Below are positions 11,282 to 19,656 of a DNA stretch of 32,730 nt, one piece after another. The stretch is from Bacteroidota bacterium (GTDB taxonomy: Bacteria > Bacteroidota > Bacteroidia > Palsa-948), in contig JACRAM010000093.1 of the NCBI GenBank assembly GCA_016213405.1, positions 1 through 32,730 of the forward strand, given 5' to 3'. Position numbers and translations under genes: made by a program. Positions within the stretch are counted from its first letter, which is position 1; each line of letters opens with the position of its first letter. The notes below the pieces were generated by a model. That model saw nothing but the letters and a program-made list of their open reading frames with translations, did not search any database and was not told the DNA's origin.

Positions 11282-11299
11282 AATCATTATTAAAAACTG

Positions 11300-12811
11300 A
11301 TGATTCCTTCAAAAGACCTCTTTGAACTTATTAAATCTCTGGACAAAGGGGAAAGAATACATTTTAACAAATACGCAAACCTTCATTCTTCAGTAAATAA
11401 AAATTATCTGCACCTCTTTACTGCCATTGACAGACAAAAAGAATATGATGAATCCAAACTCCAGTCAGGGTTGAAAAATCACAGCTTTGCTAAATACTTT
11501 CCTGTTGCGAAAAATTATTTGCATGCGCGGCTTATGGATGCGCTTGCGAATTTTCACAGCGATATGAGCCCTCATGCCCGCATCAGAACCCTGATTCAGC
11601 AAATAGAACTGCTTCAGAAAAAAGGGCTGTATGCGCAATCAAAAAAATTAATACGTAAAGCTAAAAAAGTTGCATACGAAGAAGAGATTTATCATGCACT
11701 TCTTGAAATAATTTCTTCCTGGGAATTAAATATCTATATTGAAAAATATGATCTCGCCTATGCGGAGAGAATGCACCACGAGATAAAAGAAGTTTTGTTG
11801 AGAACGAATGAAAGTTTTATCTGCAATTATACTTTCCTGAAAATTCTGAACCTCTATTATCATTATTTCAGGACGCGGAATAATAAATATGTGAAAGAAG
11901 CAGAAACAGCCATCCGGAATCTCGAATTCATAAAAGCAGAAAACACAAATACCTTCAAGGGGAAACAAAGGGCGCTGGAGGCAAATATGTTTTTTTGGTA
12001 TTTAAAAGGAAATCTAGACAAAGTCAGCGGCTTTGCTCAAAAAGGGATTGAACATAATTTCACACATCCCTTAGGCATGAAAAAAGACTGCAAACCCTAT
12101 TTTATTCTGCTGAACAATTTTTTCGTGATAACGATGGAACGAAAAAAACACGATGAAGCAAATCTTGTATTAAAGAAGTTTGAGAGTGTTTCTCACTTCG
12201 CAAAAACACATTCACAAAAAGGAGCGCTGTATTACACCTACAACAATTGCTGTTTGTATTATTTCCGTGAAACAGGAAACCTACAGACAATGGAGAAACA
12301 ACTTCCGGAAATTCTAAAAGACATAGACACTTATAAAAAAGACATCAATCTTCACGACAGGGCAATCCTTCTGGCGAATGTTGCTATTTCGAATTTCTAT
12401 TTAGGGAATTATAAAAAATGTGTGTTCTTTTTTAATAAACTGAAAACCGAATATGATCTCTCAAAACACCCAGAACTTCAATACGGATATTATCTTCTGA
12501 CACTGATTGCACATTACGAATCAAAAAATTATGACGTGCTTCCCTATTCCCTGCAGGCATTTTACCGGTTTCTGAAAAAGAAAGAAAAAATTAATAATAT
12601 GGAGAAGTATATTATTTCGCTTTGCAGAAAACTAGTCAAAACAAATTCTGACAAGGAAACATTAATGGAATTCAAAAAATTCAAAGAGTTTCTATCGCAT
12701 ACAAAAGATACTCACATATATAAATTCTTTGACATTATTTCATGGCTTGAAAGCAAGATTGTGAACCGCCCGTTTGCAGATGTGGTGCGGGAGAAACAAA
12801 TTCATCGTTAA
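11300..12811 (+). CDS. Uncharacterised ~500-residue helical (TPR-like) protein
   Basis: A 503-residue protein with no signal peptide or membrane segment, so it is probably cytoplasmic. It is rich in Lys, Glu, Leu and aromatic residues and almost wholly helical. Repeated pairs of amphipathic helices (e.g. LLQKKGLYAQSKKLIRKAKK, GNYKKCVFFFNKLKTEYDLS) look like tetratricopeptide repeats. Its N-terminus (SLDKGERIHFNKYANLH) aligns with NLNKEDLRFYKLFSARHD of the 15285-16745 protein. Length and organisation match too, so the two are paralogues. Both sit beside T9SS cargo genes. No function can be assigned; a scaffold role is only a guess. The gene is divergent from the propeller operon and shares its upstream region. 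Confidence 0.8.
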   Translation: MIPSKDLFELIKSLDKGERIHFNKYANLHSSVNKNYLHLFTAIDRQKEYDESKLQSGLKNHSFAKYFPVAKNYLHARLMDALANFHSDMSPHARIRTLIQQIELLQKKGLYAQSKKLIRKAKKVAYEEEIYHALLEIISSWELNIYIEKYDLAYAERMHHEIKEVLLRTNESFICNYTFLKILNLYYHYFRTRNNKYVKEAETAIRNLEFIKAENTNTFKGKQRALEANMFFWYLKGNLDKVSGFAQKGIEHNFTHPLGMKKDCKPYFILLNNFFVITMERKKHDEANLVLKKFESVSHFAKTHSQKGALYYTYNNCCLYYFRETGNLQTMEKQLPEILKDIDTYKKDINLHDRAILLANVAISNFYLGNYKKCVFFFNKLKTEYDLSKHPELQYGYYLLTLIAHYESKNYDVLPYSLQAFYRFLKKKEKINNMEKYIISLCRKLVKTNSDKETLMEFKKFKEFLSHTKDTHIYKFFDIISWLESKIVNRPFADVVREKQIHR

Positions 12812-12844
12812 TTATTAATACCTATTCGCCTGAATGAATACGAA

Positions 12845-12852
12845 TATCTTTG
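12845..12852 (+). promoter_or_regulatory. -7 box TATCTTTG for the EamA gene
   Basis: A perfect TAnnTTTG match 17 bp upstream of the GTG start at 12870. It suggests the transporter is not only read from the upstream gene. Confidence 0.5.
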
Positions 12853-12869
12853 ACTCCTAATTATTTTTT

Positions 12870-13745
12870 GTGACGCAAAACACCCGCAGTCTTCTTCTTC
12901 TTCACTTGATTGTTTTTTTATGGGGATGGACTGCAGTGCTTGGAAAAATCATCACGCTACCCACACTGCAGATGATCTGGATTCGTGTCATCATTGCGTT
13001 TGCCGGAATTCTTGGTTATGCTTTTTATAAAAAAACTTCGCTTCTTCCATCCGGAAAAACTATTTTACAATTACTGGCGATTGGGTTGTTGGTAGGATTG
13101 CACTGGATTTGCTTTTATGGAGCCGTGAAAGCAAGCAATGTTTCTGTAACGCTTGCCTGCTTTTCCACCGGAACTCTTTTCACTTCTCTGATTGAACCTC
13201 TGTTTTACAAACGAAAAATTTTGTTTTATGAAATTCTTTTCGGACTTATAGTGATTGGAGTGCTTCTGATGATTTTTAATGTGGAAACAAAATATTTCTG
13301 GGGAATTATGCTCGGTATTGGTGCAGCGCTTACATCCTCGTTCATGGCGGTTGTGAACAGCATCATGAGCCGCAGAGGGCTCAAAGCAGAAATGATTTCT
13401 GTTTACGAAATGATTGGATGCTGGGCTTGCATTTCTGTTTTTCTTTTCGCGATGGAACCGCAGACTGCAACTTTTTTCAATATCAGCTCAACGGATTGGT
13501 TCTATATGATTGTATTCGCGGTATTCTGCACCACCATTCCGTTCATCATTGGCGTGGCAATTCTGAAAAACATTAGTCCCTACACCATGTCGCTCACGCT
13601 GAATCTTGAAACTATTTACGGAATCCTTTTCGCGTTTTTCATTTTCAGCGACACCGAACATATGTCTCCCACATTTTACTTTGGCGCTGCAATCATTCTT
13701 GCAGTTGTGTGCGCGGATGCGTATATCAAACGGTATATAAAATGA
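12870..13745 (+). CDS. EamA/DMT-family permease
   Basis: A 291-residue, very hydrophobic protein with about ten transmembrane helices in two five-helix halves, the EamA (DUF6) drug/metabolite transporter layout. The first half opens LLLLHLIVFLWGWTAVLGKI and contains GLLVGLHWICFYGAVKASNV. The second begins GIMLGIGAALTSSFMAVVNS and ends with the conserved SPYTMSLTLNLETIYGILFA. Such proteins export amino acids or other metabolites through the inner membrane; the substrate cannot be told. The start is GTG, set by the reading frame and the -7 box 17 bp upstream. It lies 58 bp after the helical-protein gene and ends at a hairpin shared with the convergent PKD gene. Confidence 0.88.
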   Translation: MTQNTRSLLLLHLIVFLWGWTAVLGKIITLPTLQMIWIRVIIAFAGILGYAFYKKTSLLPSGKTILQLLAIGLLVGLHWICFYGAVKASNVSVTLACFSTGTLFTSLIEPLFYKRKILFYEILFGLIVIGVLLMIFNVETKYFWGIMLGIGAALTSSFMAVVNSIMSRRGLKAEMISVYEMIGCWACISVFLFAMEPQTATFFNISSTDWFYMIVFAVFCTTIPFIIGVAILKNISPYTMSLTLNLETIYGILFAFFIFSDTEHMSPTFYFGAAIILAVVCADAYIKRYIK

Positions 13746-13780
13746 AAAGGGCTGAAGAATTTTCTTTCGACAGCCCTTTG
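13746..13780. terminator. Bidirectional terminator between convergent genes
   Basis: AAAGGGCTG (13746-13754) pairs with CAGCCCTTT (13771-13779) around a 16-base loop, immediately after the EamA stop codon. AAAA upstream and TTTG downstream allow it to serve both the plus-strand EamA gene and the minus-strand PKD gene. Confidence 0.7.
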
Positions 13781-13802
13781 TCATGGGGAGATGGTGGTTA
13801 AC

Positions 13803-15170
13803 CTACTTTATCAAAATCATTTTTCTTGAGAGAACGTTCCCGCCAGATCTTATTTCCAGGAAATAAACTCCGGAAGTAAGATTCTCAGCATTCCATTCGA
13901 GTTGATGTGCTCCTGCTTCTTTGTTTCGGTTTTCCAGTTCCACAACTTTCATTCCCACATGATTGAAAACAGAAATATTCACATCTGCTTTTTCTTTCAA
14001 AGAATAAAAAATGGTTGTCGAATTACTGAAAGGGTTCGGATAATTTTTTATTCCGAACACATTTCCATCCTGTTCATGAATGCCCGAACCTGTGCGCAGA
14101 ACATATACGCTGTCGCAGTTGGAGCAGGTATCTCCGTTTGCAGTAATAACAGTGAGGCAGACATTGTACCAGCCGGTCACAGAGTATTGATGCGCAACCT
14201 GCGAACATCCCGTTCCGAAATTTCCGTCACCAAAATCCCACGAGCAAGAAACATTGTTGTTTCCGTTAGAATAAAACCAAACCCATCCGCTTCCAGATGT
14301 ATCGGGATACATAGTAAAACTTGAATCGCAGGGAAGAACCGGTGGCGGAGGAGGTGGAGGTGCATTGGTAATTACTATAGTGTCGCAGAAATAAGCCGAA
14401 CAATTTTGATTCAGCGTGTCTCCATAAGAAAGGCAGACTATATAGGTTCCGCTGTAAGAATAGATGTGAATCGGATTGGGTGAGCTGGAATAACTTCCAT
14501 CACCAAAATTCCAGGAGTAGTAAGGATTGGATGCTCCGGAACAAGTACTCGTGAAGGAAACTGTGGGATCGTTTGCACTATTAAAGGTAAATGATGCCTG
14601 TGCATTGCATGGATAATATCCAATCGTATCGCAATAAGAACAAGTGTCCGTTTGGGAAACAACCGTGAGGCAAACGGTATATGTTCCGGCATTTGCATAC
14701 ATGTGCGAAGGATTTTGAAGCGAGGAATTATTTCCATCTCCGAAATTCCAGTTCCATAAAATAAAAGGTCCGCCTGTGGAAGCATCGCTGAAATAAAATG
14801 TATTACCCTGAAATACATAAGAAAAGTTTGCACTGCAGGGAGCAGGAGGTGCGTTGGTAATTACAACTGTATCACAATAAGTGCTCTGGCAATAGGGAGG
14901 CAAACTGTCCCACATGGTGAGACAAACCATATATGTTCCATTATACATATACGTATGAATGGGATTTGCCTGCCAGTCATAATTGCCGTCTCCGAAATTC
15001 CACGAGTACGAAGGCATGTTGGCTCCTGTGGATGTGTTGGTGAACGTGACCACATTATTTGTGACCGAAAATGTGAATCCTGCCTGACAGGGATTTTGAG
15101 CATGCAGAAATTGTGCACTCAATATTCCTGTTGCGAGGAGTAGCGATTGAAAGAGTTGTTTTGTTTTCAT
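13803..15170 (-). CDS. Secreted PKD-repeat protein with T9SS type A domain
   Basis: A 455-residue protein when started at ATG 15170, which gives a clean signal peptide (MKTKQLFQSLLLATGILSAQ, cleavage after HAQ). An upstream in-frame start would bury the signal and is rejected. Four PKD domains follow, each with the WNFGDG (last WDFGDG) motif, then an HxY strand and GTYMVCLT-like strand. Domains 3 and 4 are separated by a proline run (PPPPPPVLP). Conserved Cys pairs recur in each domain. The last ~85 residues are a type A sorting domain (NYPNPFSNSTTIFYSLKEKA... GVYFLEIRSGG ... KMILIK). Role: surface or secreted adhesion-type protein by architecture only. It converges on the EamA gene. Confidence 0.9.
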   Translation of the reverse strand: MKTKQLFQSLLLATGILSAQFLHAQNPCQAGFTFSVTNNVVTFTNTSTGANMPSYSWNFGDGNYDWQANPIHTYMYNGTYMVCLTMWDSLPPYCQSTYCDTVVITNAPPAPCSANFSYVFQGNTFYFSDASTGGPFILWNWNFGDGNNSSLQNPSHMYANAGTYTVCLTVVSQTDTCSYCDTIGYYPCNAQASFTFNSANDPTVSFTSTCSGASNPYYSWNFGDGSYSSSPNPIHIYSYSGTYIVCLSYGDTLNQNCSAYFCDTIVITNAPPPPPPPVLPCDSSFTMYPDTSGSGWVWFYSNGNNNVSCSWDFGDGNFGTGCSQVAHQYSVTGWYNVCLTVITANGDTCSNCDSVYVLRTGSGIHEQDGNVFGIKNYPNPFSNSTTIFYSLKEKADVNISVFNHVGMKVVELENRNKEAGAHQLEWNAENLTSGVYFLEIRSGGNVLSRKMILIK

Positions 15171-15263
15171 TTTGTTTTTTTTAATTAATGTTTTGCCTTT
15201 CATGGCGTTTGATAACACAAAGATGAAGAGAATTGAGATTAAATAGAAGTCCAAAAAGTCAGG

Positions 15264-15278
15264 TTTCTTGCCCGTTCA
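15264..15278. repeat. 15-bp repeat TTTCTTGCCCGTTCA, left copy
   Basis: It is present in direct orientation here and inverted at 16771-16785, so the pair brackets the 15285-16745 gene. This copy lies 94 bp upstream of the PKD gene start and just past the stop of the helical-protein gene. Confidence 0.65.
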
Positions 15279-15284
15279 GAAGCA

Positions 15285-16745
15285 TTAACCCTTCTTGATT
15301 TTGCCCTTAAGCCAAGCGGAATAGTTGATTACTTCTGTGTCGTCCAAAACAATTCTGGAGGAAGAGAACTTTTGAATTCTGGAGAGTAATTTCTTGTCTC
15401 TAGTGAGTTCTGGCACAGAAATCATTCGGTTGAGGATGGATAAAAACTCTTTTTCTCGTTCCTGTTCGGGTTTCGAAAGCATTCCTTTAAAATGTTTTTT
15501 CACCTGTTTGATTTTGTTTTCAAGGAAATCAAAATCCAAAAGCTCGTAGCGGATAATAAGTTCGGCAACGGCTATTTTGAAACGAAGCGCTACATCCGCA
15601 TTTTTAAATTCTGCATGAACATAGAGTTTGTTTAAACTTCGGATGGAATTATGGAACTCTCCCTTCTCAAACCAAAGTATTGCAAGATTCAGATAAATAA
15701 ATAATTCGTAGAACGGCTGGCTTTTTAGCGTTTGCTTGGAAATCAGTTCATCAAGAATGGAAATGGCTTTGTCTTTATTCAGTAAAGAATAATTTATGAC
15801 AAGAGAATTATAATAGAAGAAAATAAATTTATCATAGAGTAATTTATTGTATTCTTTCATTGCACCATGCATTTCCCCTGCATGTTTTAGCGATTCTTCG
15901 TACTTTTTATTCTTAAAGGAAGCGTTCACCATGTAATGAAGTATCTGCAATTTCGTATTGTGATTGTCTTTCTGAAAAAGCTTGTCTTTCAAAAACTCTT
16001 TGTAGGTGTTCAATAAATATTTTTCCAGCGCTTCGTATTCATGACGCTGAAGAAGAATCTGGGTAACTGCAGAATAAATCCGGAACCTCAACTTAGGACT
16101 TCTTTTCACATTTTTATTTTTTGAAAAAGCATCTACTGTTTTCTCCAAAAGTTTGAGAATAGGGTTTTCTTTCTCTAAAAAGTTCTGTGATGTTTTCAGT
16201 CGGTAATAAACAACTGCCAGAATATTATCCACCTCCAGTATGCTCTCAGAAAATTTCCTTGCCTCCTCTCTTTTATGAATATATTCTTCAGGGTTAATAT
16301 CCAAAAGCTCATGCGATAACTTTATATACTCGCCATAAATAATATCCAGCAACTCATAGTTTTCAATCTGCTTTGCTTCTTTCTCTGCTTTGTTTAAAAA
16401 ATGTTTTGCTATCCAAAATTGGTTTCGCATGAAATACAATCGCACAAGGAAAAGCAGATGATGGATGTATAAGTTTTCGTCCTTATAACAATACTGAACG
16501 GTAAGCGAACGCGCTACGTCATGAATTAAACGGTTCTTCAGAGAATACAAAGCATTCTTATCTTTTCCACCATACAATTTTTTGAAAACTGCTTCATCGT
16601 TATATTCATCTTCTGAATCGCGGATATAATCAAGCAAGAGCAAATCCTTTCTTCCATCTCCCATATCGTGGCGCGCGCTGAACAACTTATAAAAGCGCAG
16701 GTCTTCCTTGTTAAGGTTAAGTATGATTTGATTTAGAATATCCAT
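15285..16745 (-). CDS. Uncharacterised ~500-residue helical (TPR-like) protein, paralogue of 11300-12811
   Basis: A 486-residue protein when started at ATG 16745 (MDILNQIILNLNKEDLRF), chosen because a perfect -7 box (TACATTTG, 16756-16763) lies 10 bp upstream. The longer frame from 16781 would run through that box and the 15-bp repeat. No signal peptide or membrane span. It is nearly all helix, with TPR-like pairs such as FWIAKHFLNKAEKEAKQIEN and EKGEFHNSIRSLNKLYVHAE. It shares the N-terminal pattern L-K-(E/G)-(D/E)-R---(F/K)-(L/Y) and overall length with the 11300 protein. It is flanked by T9SS cargo genes on both sides. Function unknown. Confidence 0.8.
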   Translation of the reverse strand: MDILNQIILNLNKEDLRFYKLFSARHDMGDGRKDLLLLDYIRDSEDEYNDEAVFKKLYGGKDKNALYSLKNRLIHDVARSLTVQYCYKDENLYIHHLLFLVRLYFMRNQFWIAKHFLNKAEKEAKQIENYELLDIIYGEYIKLSHELLDINPEEYIHKREEARKFSESILEVDNILAVVYYRLKTSQNFLEKENPILKLLEKTVDAFSKNKNVKRSPKLRFRIYSAVTQILLQRHEYEALEKYLLNTYKEFLKDKLFQKDNHNTKLQILHYMVNASFKNKKYEESLKHAGEMHGAMKEYNKLLYDKFIFFYYNSLVINYSLLNKDKAISILDELISKQTLKSQPFYELFIYLNLAILWFEKGEFHNSIRSLNKLYVHAEFKNADVALRFKIAVAELIIRYELLDFDFLENKIKQVKKHFKGMLSKPEQEREKEFLSILNRMISVPELTRDKKLLSRIQKFSSSRIVLDDTEVINYSAWLKGKIKKG

Positions 16746-16755
16746 AATAGCGTAA

Positions 16756-16763
16756 CAAATGTA
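16756..16763 (-). promoter_or_regulatory. -7 box TACATTTG for the 15285-16745 gene
   Basis: A perfect TAnnTTTG match 10 bp before ATG 16745. The 15-bp repeat (16771-16785) lies 7 bp upstream, where a -33 element would be, so a protein bound there could control this promoter. Confidence 0.5.
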
Positions 16764-16770
16764 GTCATTT

Positions 16771-16785
16771 TGAACGGGCAAGAAA
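16771..16785. repeat. 15-bp repeat TGAACGGGCAAGAAA, right copy
   Basis: The exact reverse complement of 15264-15278. It lies in the divergent gap between the helical-protein gene (start 16745) and the small T9SS gene (start 16851). Confidence 0.65.
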
Positions 16786-16850
16786 ATTTGAATTTAAGTA
16801 TAGTATTGTGCTCTCTTTGTGATACCTTTATTTTAGATAATCACAGAACC

Positions 16851-17537
16851 ATGAAATCATTTATCAAATTTTTCGTCTGCGGAATTTTTTGCTTTTCGCT
16901 TTCTTCCGCGCACTCTCAACAGGGGACCATGAGCACAACAGCGCTTATTTTCCCTGACAGTTCCTGCGTTGGATACAGTGATTCTGTTTATGTCACCATG
17001 AAAAATATTGATACGGCATCTTATTCGGGCTCAATATTTTTTTGGATCGGCACGGCACAAACTAATTTTACGCCTATTCAATTTTGTTTTATTCAGCAGA
17101 TAACTTTACAGCCGAACGACTCTGTTCAGCAGGGATGTGTTATTAATTTTGATTCTACAAATTTTACCGGAGGAAATAATATTGTAGTAGTTTGGTCTTC
17201 TGGAAATAACAAGGCCCAGGCAGATTCAATACAAGACTTAGTATATTTATGTGGGACAGGCGCAGGTATTCATGAAAACAAACTTTCTCCCTCTTTTACG
17301 ATTTATCCCACACTAGCAAAAGATTTTATCACGATTGAGTCCCCGGAAAATGTTCTTCCTAAGAAAATTTTCATTGAAGATGTAACCGGAAGAATAATCG
17401 GAATCGTTACCCCCTCTCAGGAAAGTAAAATCCGAATCAAGCTGAATGTCGCTGACCTTAACAGCGGAATTTATTTCCTTGACATTCTCTTGCCAAATAA
17501 GCAACGGGTTGTTTCAAAATTCGTGAAGACAGACTAG
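16851..17537 (+). CDS. Small secreted protein with T9SS type A domain
   Basis: A 228-residue protein. The start at 16851 is preferred because it places a signal peptide first (MKSFIKFFVCGIFCFSLSSA, cleavage after HSQ); the longer frame from 16770 adds 27 non-signal residues. The middle (about 25-140) is a beta-rich domain of the CARDB or other Ig-like kind (VYVTMKNIDTASYSGSIFFW, ITLQPNDSVQQGCVINFDST), but the match is loose. The C-terminus (about 150-228) is a type A sorting domain: FTIYPTLAKDFITIES, the IFIEDVTGRIIG segment and GIYFLDILLPNKQRVVSKFV. It is divergent from the helical-protein gene. Confidence 0.85.
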   Translation: MKSFIKFFVCGIFCFSLSSAHSQQGTMSTTALIFPDSSCVGYSDSVYVTMKNIDTASYSGSIFFWIGTAQTNFTPIQFCFIQQITLQPNDSVQQGCVINFDSTNFTGGNNIVVVWSSGNNKAQADSIQDLVYLCGTGAGIHENKLSPSFTIYPTLAKDFITIESPENVLPKKIFIEDVTGRIIGIVTPSQESKIRIKLNVADLNSGIYFLDILLPNKQRVVSKFVKTD

Positions 17538-17570
17538 GTTTTCTTTCTCTCCTCTTCTCCTGCTTTTCCG

Positions 17571-17578
17571 TAAATTCG
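17571..17578 (+). promoter_or_regulatory. -7 box TAAATTCG for ispG
   Basis: TAnnTTCG, the common variant of the Bacteroidota -7 box, 18 bp before the ispG GTG start. The same octamer precedes hmgA (19606) and a close variant precedes hemH (26513). Confidence 0.45.
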
Positions 17579-17596
17579 TCCTGAAAAAAATTCAGC

Positions 17597-19573
17597 GTGC
17601 ATGACATTATAAAAATATCTCCCGAAGTTTATTGCAATTCTCTTTTTGAATATTCCCGTTTCAAAACACGCGAAGTTAAAGTCGGTGATTTAGGAATCGG
17701 AAGAAATAATCCCATCCGCATTCAGTCCATGACTACGACTGATACGATGAATACAATTGCTACGGTTGAGCAAAGCATTCGAATGATTCAGGCAGGATGC
17801 GAGTTGGTTCGAATCACAGCACCCAGTCTGAATGAAGCAAAAAATCTTGAACAAATAAAAAATGAACTGCGCAAGCGTGGATACAAAACTCCTATTTGCG
17901 CTGATATTCACTTCACACCCAATGCCGCAGAACACGCAGCAAGAATTGTTGAGAAGGTTCGCGTGAACCCGGGTAACTATGCTGACCGGAAAAAGTTTGA
18001 ACACATTGAATACACCGATAAGAGTTATGATGAAGAGCTAGAAAGAATCCGAGAACGATTTACTCCTCTGGTAAAAATCTGCAAAGAGAACGGAACGGCT
18101 ATGCGAATCGGAACCAATCACGGTTCGCTTTCGGATAGAATTCTTTCTCGCTATGGTGACACTCCGCTTGGTATGGTGGAAAGTGCAATGGAGTTTCTGA
18201 GAATCTGTGAAGAAGAAAAATATTTTGAGATCATTCTCTCCATGAAAGCCAGCAATACGCAGGTGATGGTGCAGGCGTATCGTTTGCTCGTTCACAAAAT
18301 GTTAGAGACAGATAGAAATTATCCGCTTCATCTTGGCGTTACTGAAGCAGGCGATGGTGAAGACGGAAGAATAAAATCCGCGGTAGGAATTGGAACTTTA
18401 TTGGAAGATGGATTGGGAGACACCATCCGAGTTTCACTTACAGAAGAACCCGAATTTGAAATTCCTGTGGCGAAAAATTTAGTGGAGAGATATTCAAACA
18501 GAAAAAATCATAAAGCAATTTCAAGTGTTTCAAGCCTCAAGTATAATCCATTTGAATATTCAAGAAGAGAAACAAAATCAGTTTCAAACATTGGCGGACA
18601 TAATGTTCCGAGAGTGATTGCAGATTTTTCTGACCTCACTCCCAGCCCCTCTCCTGAAGGAGAGGGGAGAATTACTCCTGCGAACTTATTTGCCGTAGGA
18701 TATAATTATTCTGTTCCGCTTGATAAATGGAATTTGACTGACCAAGCCTGCGATTACATTTATTTAGGTGATAACGAGATTGATTTTGAAATTCCCGGAA
18801 CGCTTGGGTTGATTTATAATTCTCAGGCTTTTGCCAAACTCAAAAACAAAACGCGCGCGTATCCTCTTTTTTGTGGAAGTGAATATTTTTCGGCTAAAGA
18901 AAAATCAAAGGAACTGAATTTTGTAGTGGTTGACATTGATACTTTGCTGAGCTCAAAATTCTCAAAAGACAAATTGGATTCAACGGTAGTTTTGATTTTC
19001 GATACGATGAACGAACATGGAATGGCTGAACAACGCAGAATGTTTTTTGAACTCGCCAATTATAAAATTCCTGTCATCATAAAAAGAAGCTATAAGGATT
19101 TATCCGAGGATAAATTTCAATTGTATTCTTCAACTGACTTAGGCGGATTATTGCTTGACGGCTTCGGAGATGGAATCTGGATTAAGCAGAAGAATTGCGC
19201 TTCACCACAAATCATTAACTCAACCGGATTTGGAATTCTTCAGGCAACTCGCACACGGATTTCCAAGACAGAATACATTTCCTGTCCGAGTTGCGGAAGA
19301 ACTTTATTTGACTTGCAGGAAACCACCGGAAAAATTCGCGCGCGCACTTCTCACCTCAAAGGAGTAAAAATTGGAATCATGGGTTGCATCGTGAACGGTC
19401 CTGGTGAAATGGCGGACGCGGATTACGGCTATGTGGGAACAGGAGTTGGAAAAATCACACTCTACAAAGGAAAAGAAGTGGTGAAAAGAAATATTTCCAG
19501 TGAAACTGCGGTGGATGAACTTATCTCACTCATCAAAGAAGGGGGCGATTGGGTGGAGAAAGAAATGCAATAG
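17597..19573 (+). CDS. ispG: 4-hydroxy-3-methylbut-2-enyl diphosphate synthase, long form
   Basis: A 658-residue IspG (GcpE), which converts MEcPP to HMBPP in the non-mevalonate isoprenoid pathway using a [4Fe-4S] cluster. The N-terminal TIM barrel carries IRIQSMTTTDTMNT, VRITAPS, ADIHFTPNAAE and EAGDGEDGRIKSAVGIG. A middle insert of about 240 residues (roughly 300-540) is the extra domain known from plant, chlamydial and Bacteroidota enzymes. The C-terminal domain has the cluster cysteines in CPSCGRT (near 562) and GCIVNGPGEMADADYG (near 595). The start is GTG; the nearby ATG at 17601 is out of frame. A palindromic repeat is read through in frame in the insert domain at about residues 348-358 (LTPSPSPEGEG). 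It stands alone before hmgA. Confidence 0.96.
   Translation: MHDIIKISPEVYCNSLFEYSRFKTREVKVGDLGIGRNNPIRIQSMTTTDTMNTIATVEQSIRMIQAGCELVRITAPSLNEAKNLEQIKNELRKRGYKTPICADIHFTPNAAEHAARIVEKVRVNPGNYADRKKFEHIEYTDKSYDEELERIRERFTPLVKICKENGTAMRIGTNHGSLSDRILSRYGDTPLGMVESAMEFLRICEEEKYFEIILSMKASNTQVMVQAYRLLVHKMLETDRNYPLHLGVTEAGDGEDGRIKSAVGIGTLLEDGLGDTIRVSLTEEPEFEIPVAKNLVERYSNRKNHKAISSVSSLKYNPFEYSRRETKSVSNIGGHNVPRVIADFSDLTPSPSPEGEGRITPANLFAVGYNYSVPLDKWNLTDQACDYIYLGDNEIDFEIPGTLGLIYNSQAFAKLKNKTRAYPLFCGSEYFSAKEKSKELNFVVVDIDTLLSSKFSKDKLDSTVVLIFDTMNEHGMAEQRRMFFELANYKIPVIIKRSYKDLSEDKFQLYSSTDLGGLLLDGFGDGIWIKQKNCASPQIINSTGFGILQATRTRISKTEYISCPSCGRTLFDLQETTGKIRARTSHLKGVKIGIMGCIVNGPGEMADADYGYVGTGVGKITLYKGKEVVKRNISSETAVDELISLIKEGGDWVEKEMQ
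18646..18667. repeat. Palindromic half-element inside ispG
   Basis: A 10-bp perfect stem (CCCCTCTCCT / AGGAGAGGGG, loop GA) preceded by CTCACTCCCAG, the arm of the GC-rich family. It is read in frame as LTPSPSPEGEG. The placement in the insert domain, away from the active site, explains how it is tolerated. Confidence 0.78.
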
Positions 19574-19605
19574 ACAATTGCAGTCAGCAGTTGGCAAAGA
19601 ATACA

Positions 19606-19613
19606 TAAATTCG
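19606..19613 (+). promoter_or_regulatory. -7 box TAAATTCG for hmgA
   Basis: TAnnTTCG 43 bp before the ATG at 19657. No convincing -33. Confidence 0.4.
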
Positions 19614-19656
19614 TACGATGAATTTTAACCTTAACCCCCAATCATAACTTTCTTCC

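Noticed and set aside
11038-11299. The AT-rich 262-bp gap as a replication origin or small RNA gene
   Set aside because: No DnaA-box cluster, iterons or stable stem with terminator; it fits a divergent promoter region.
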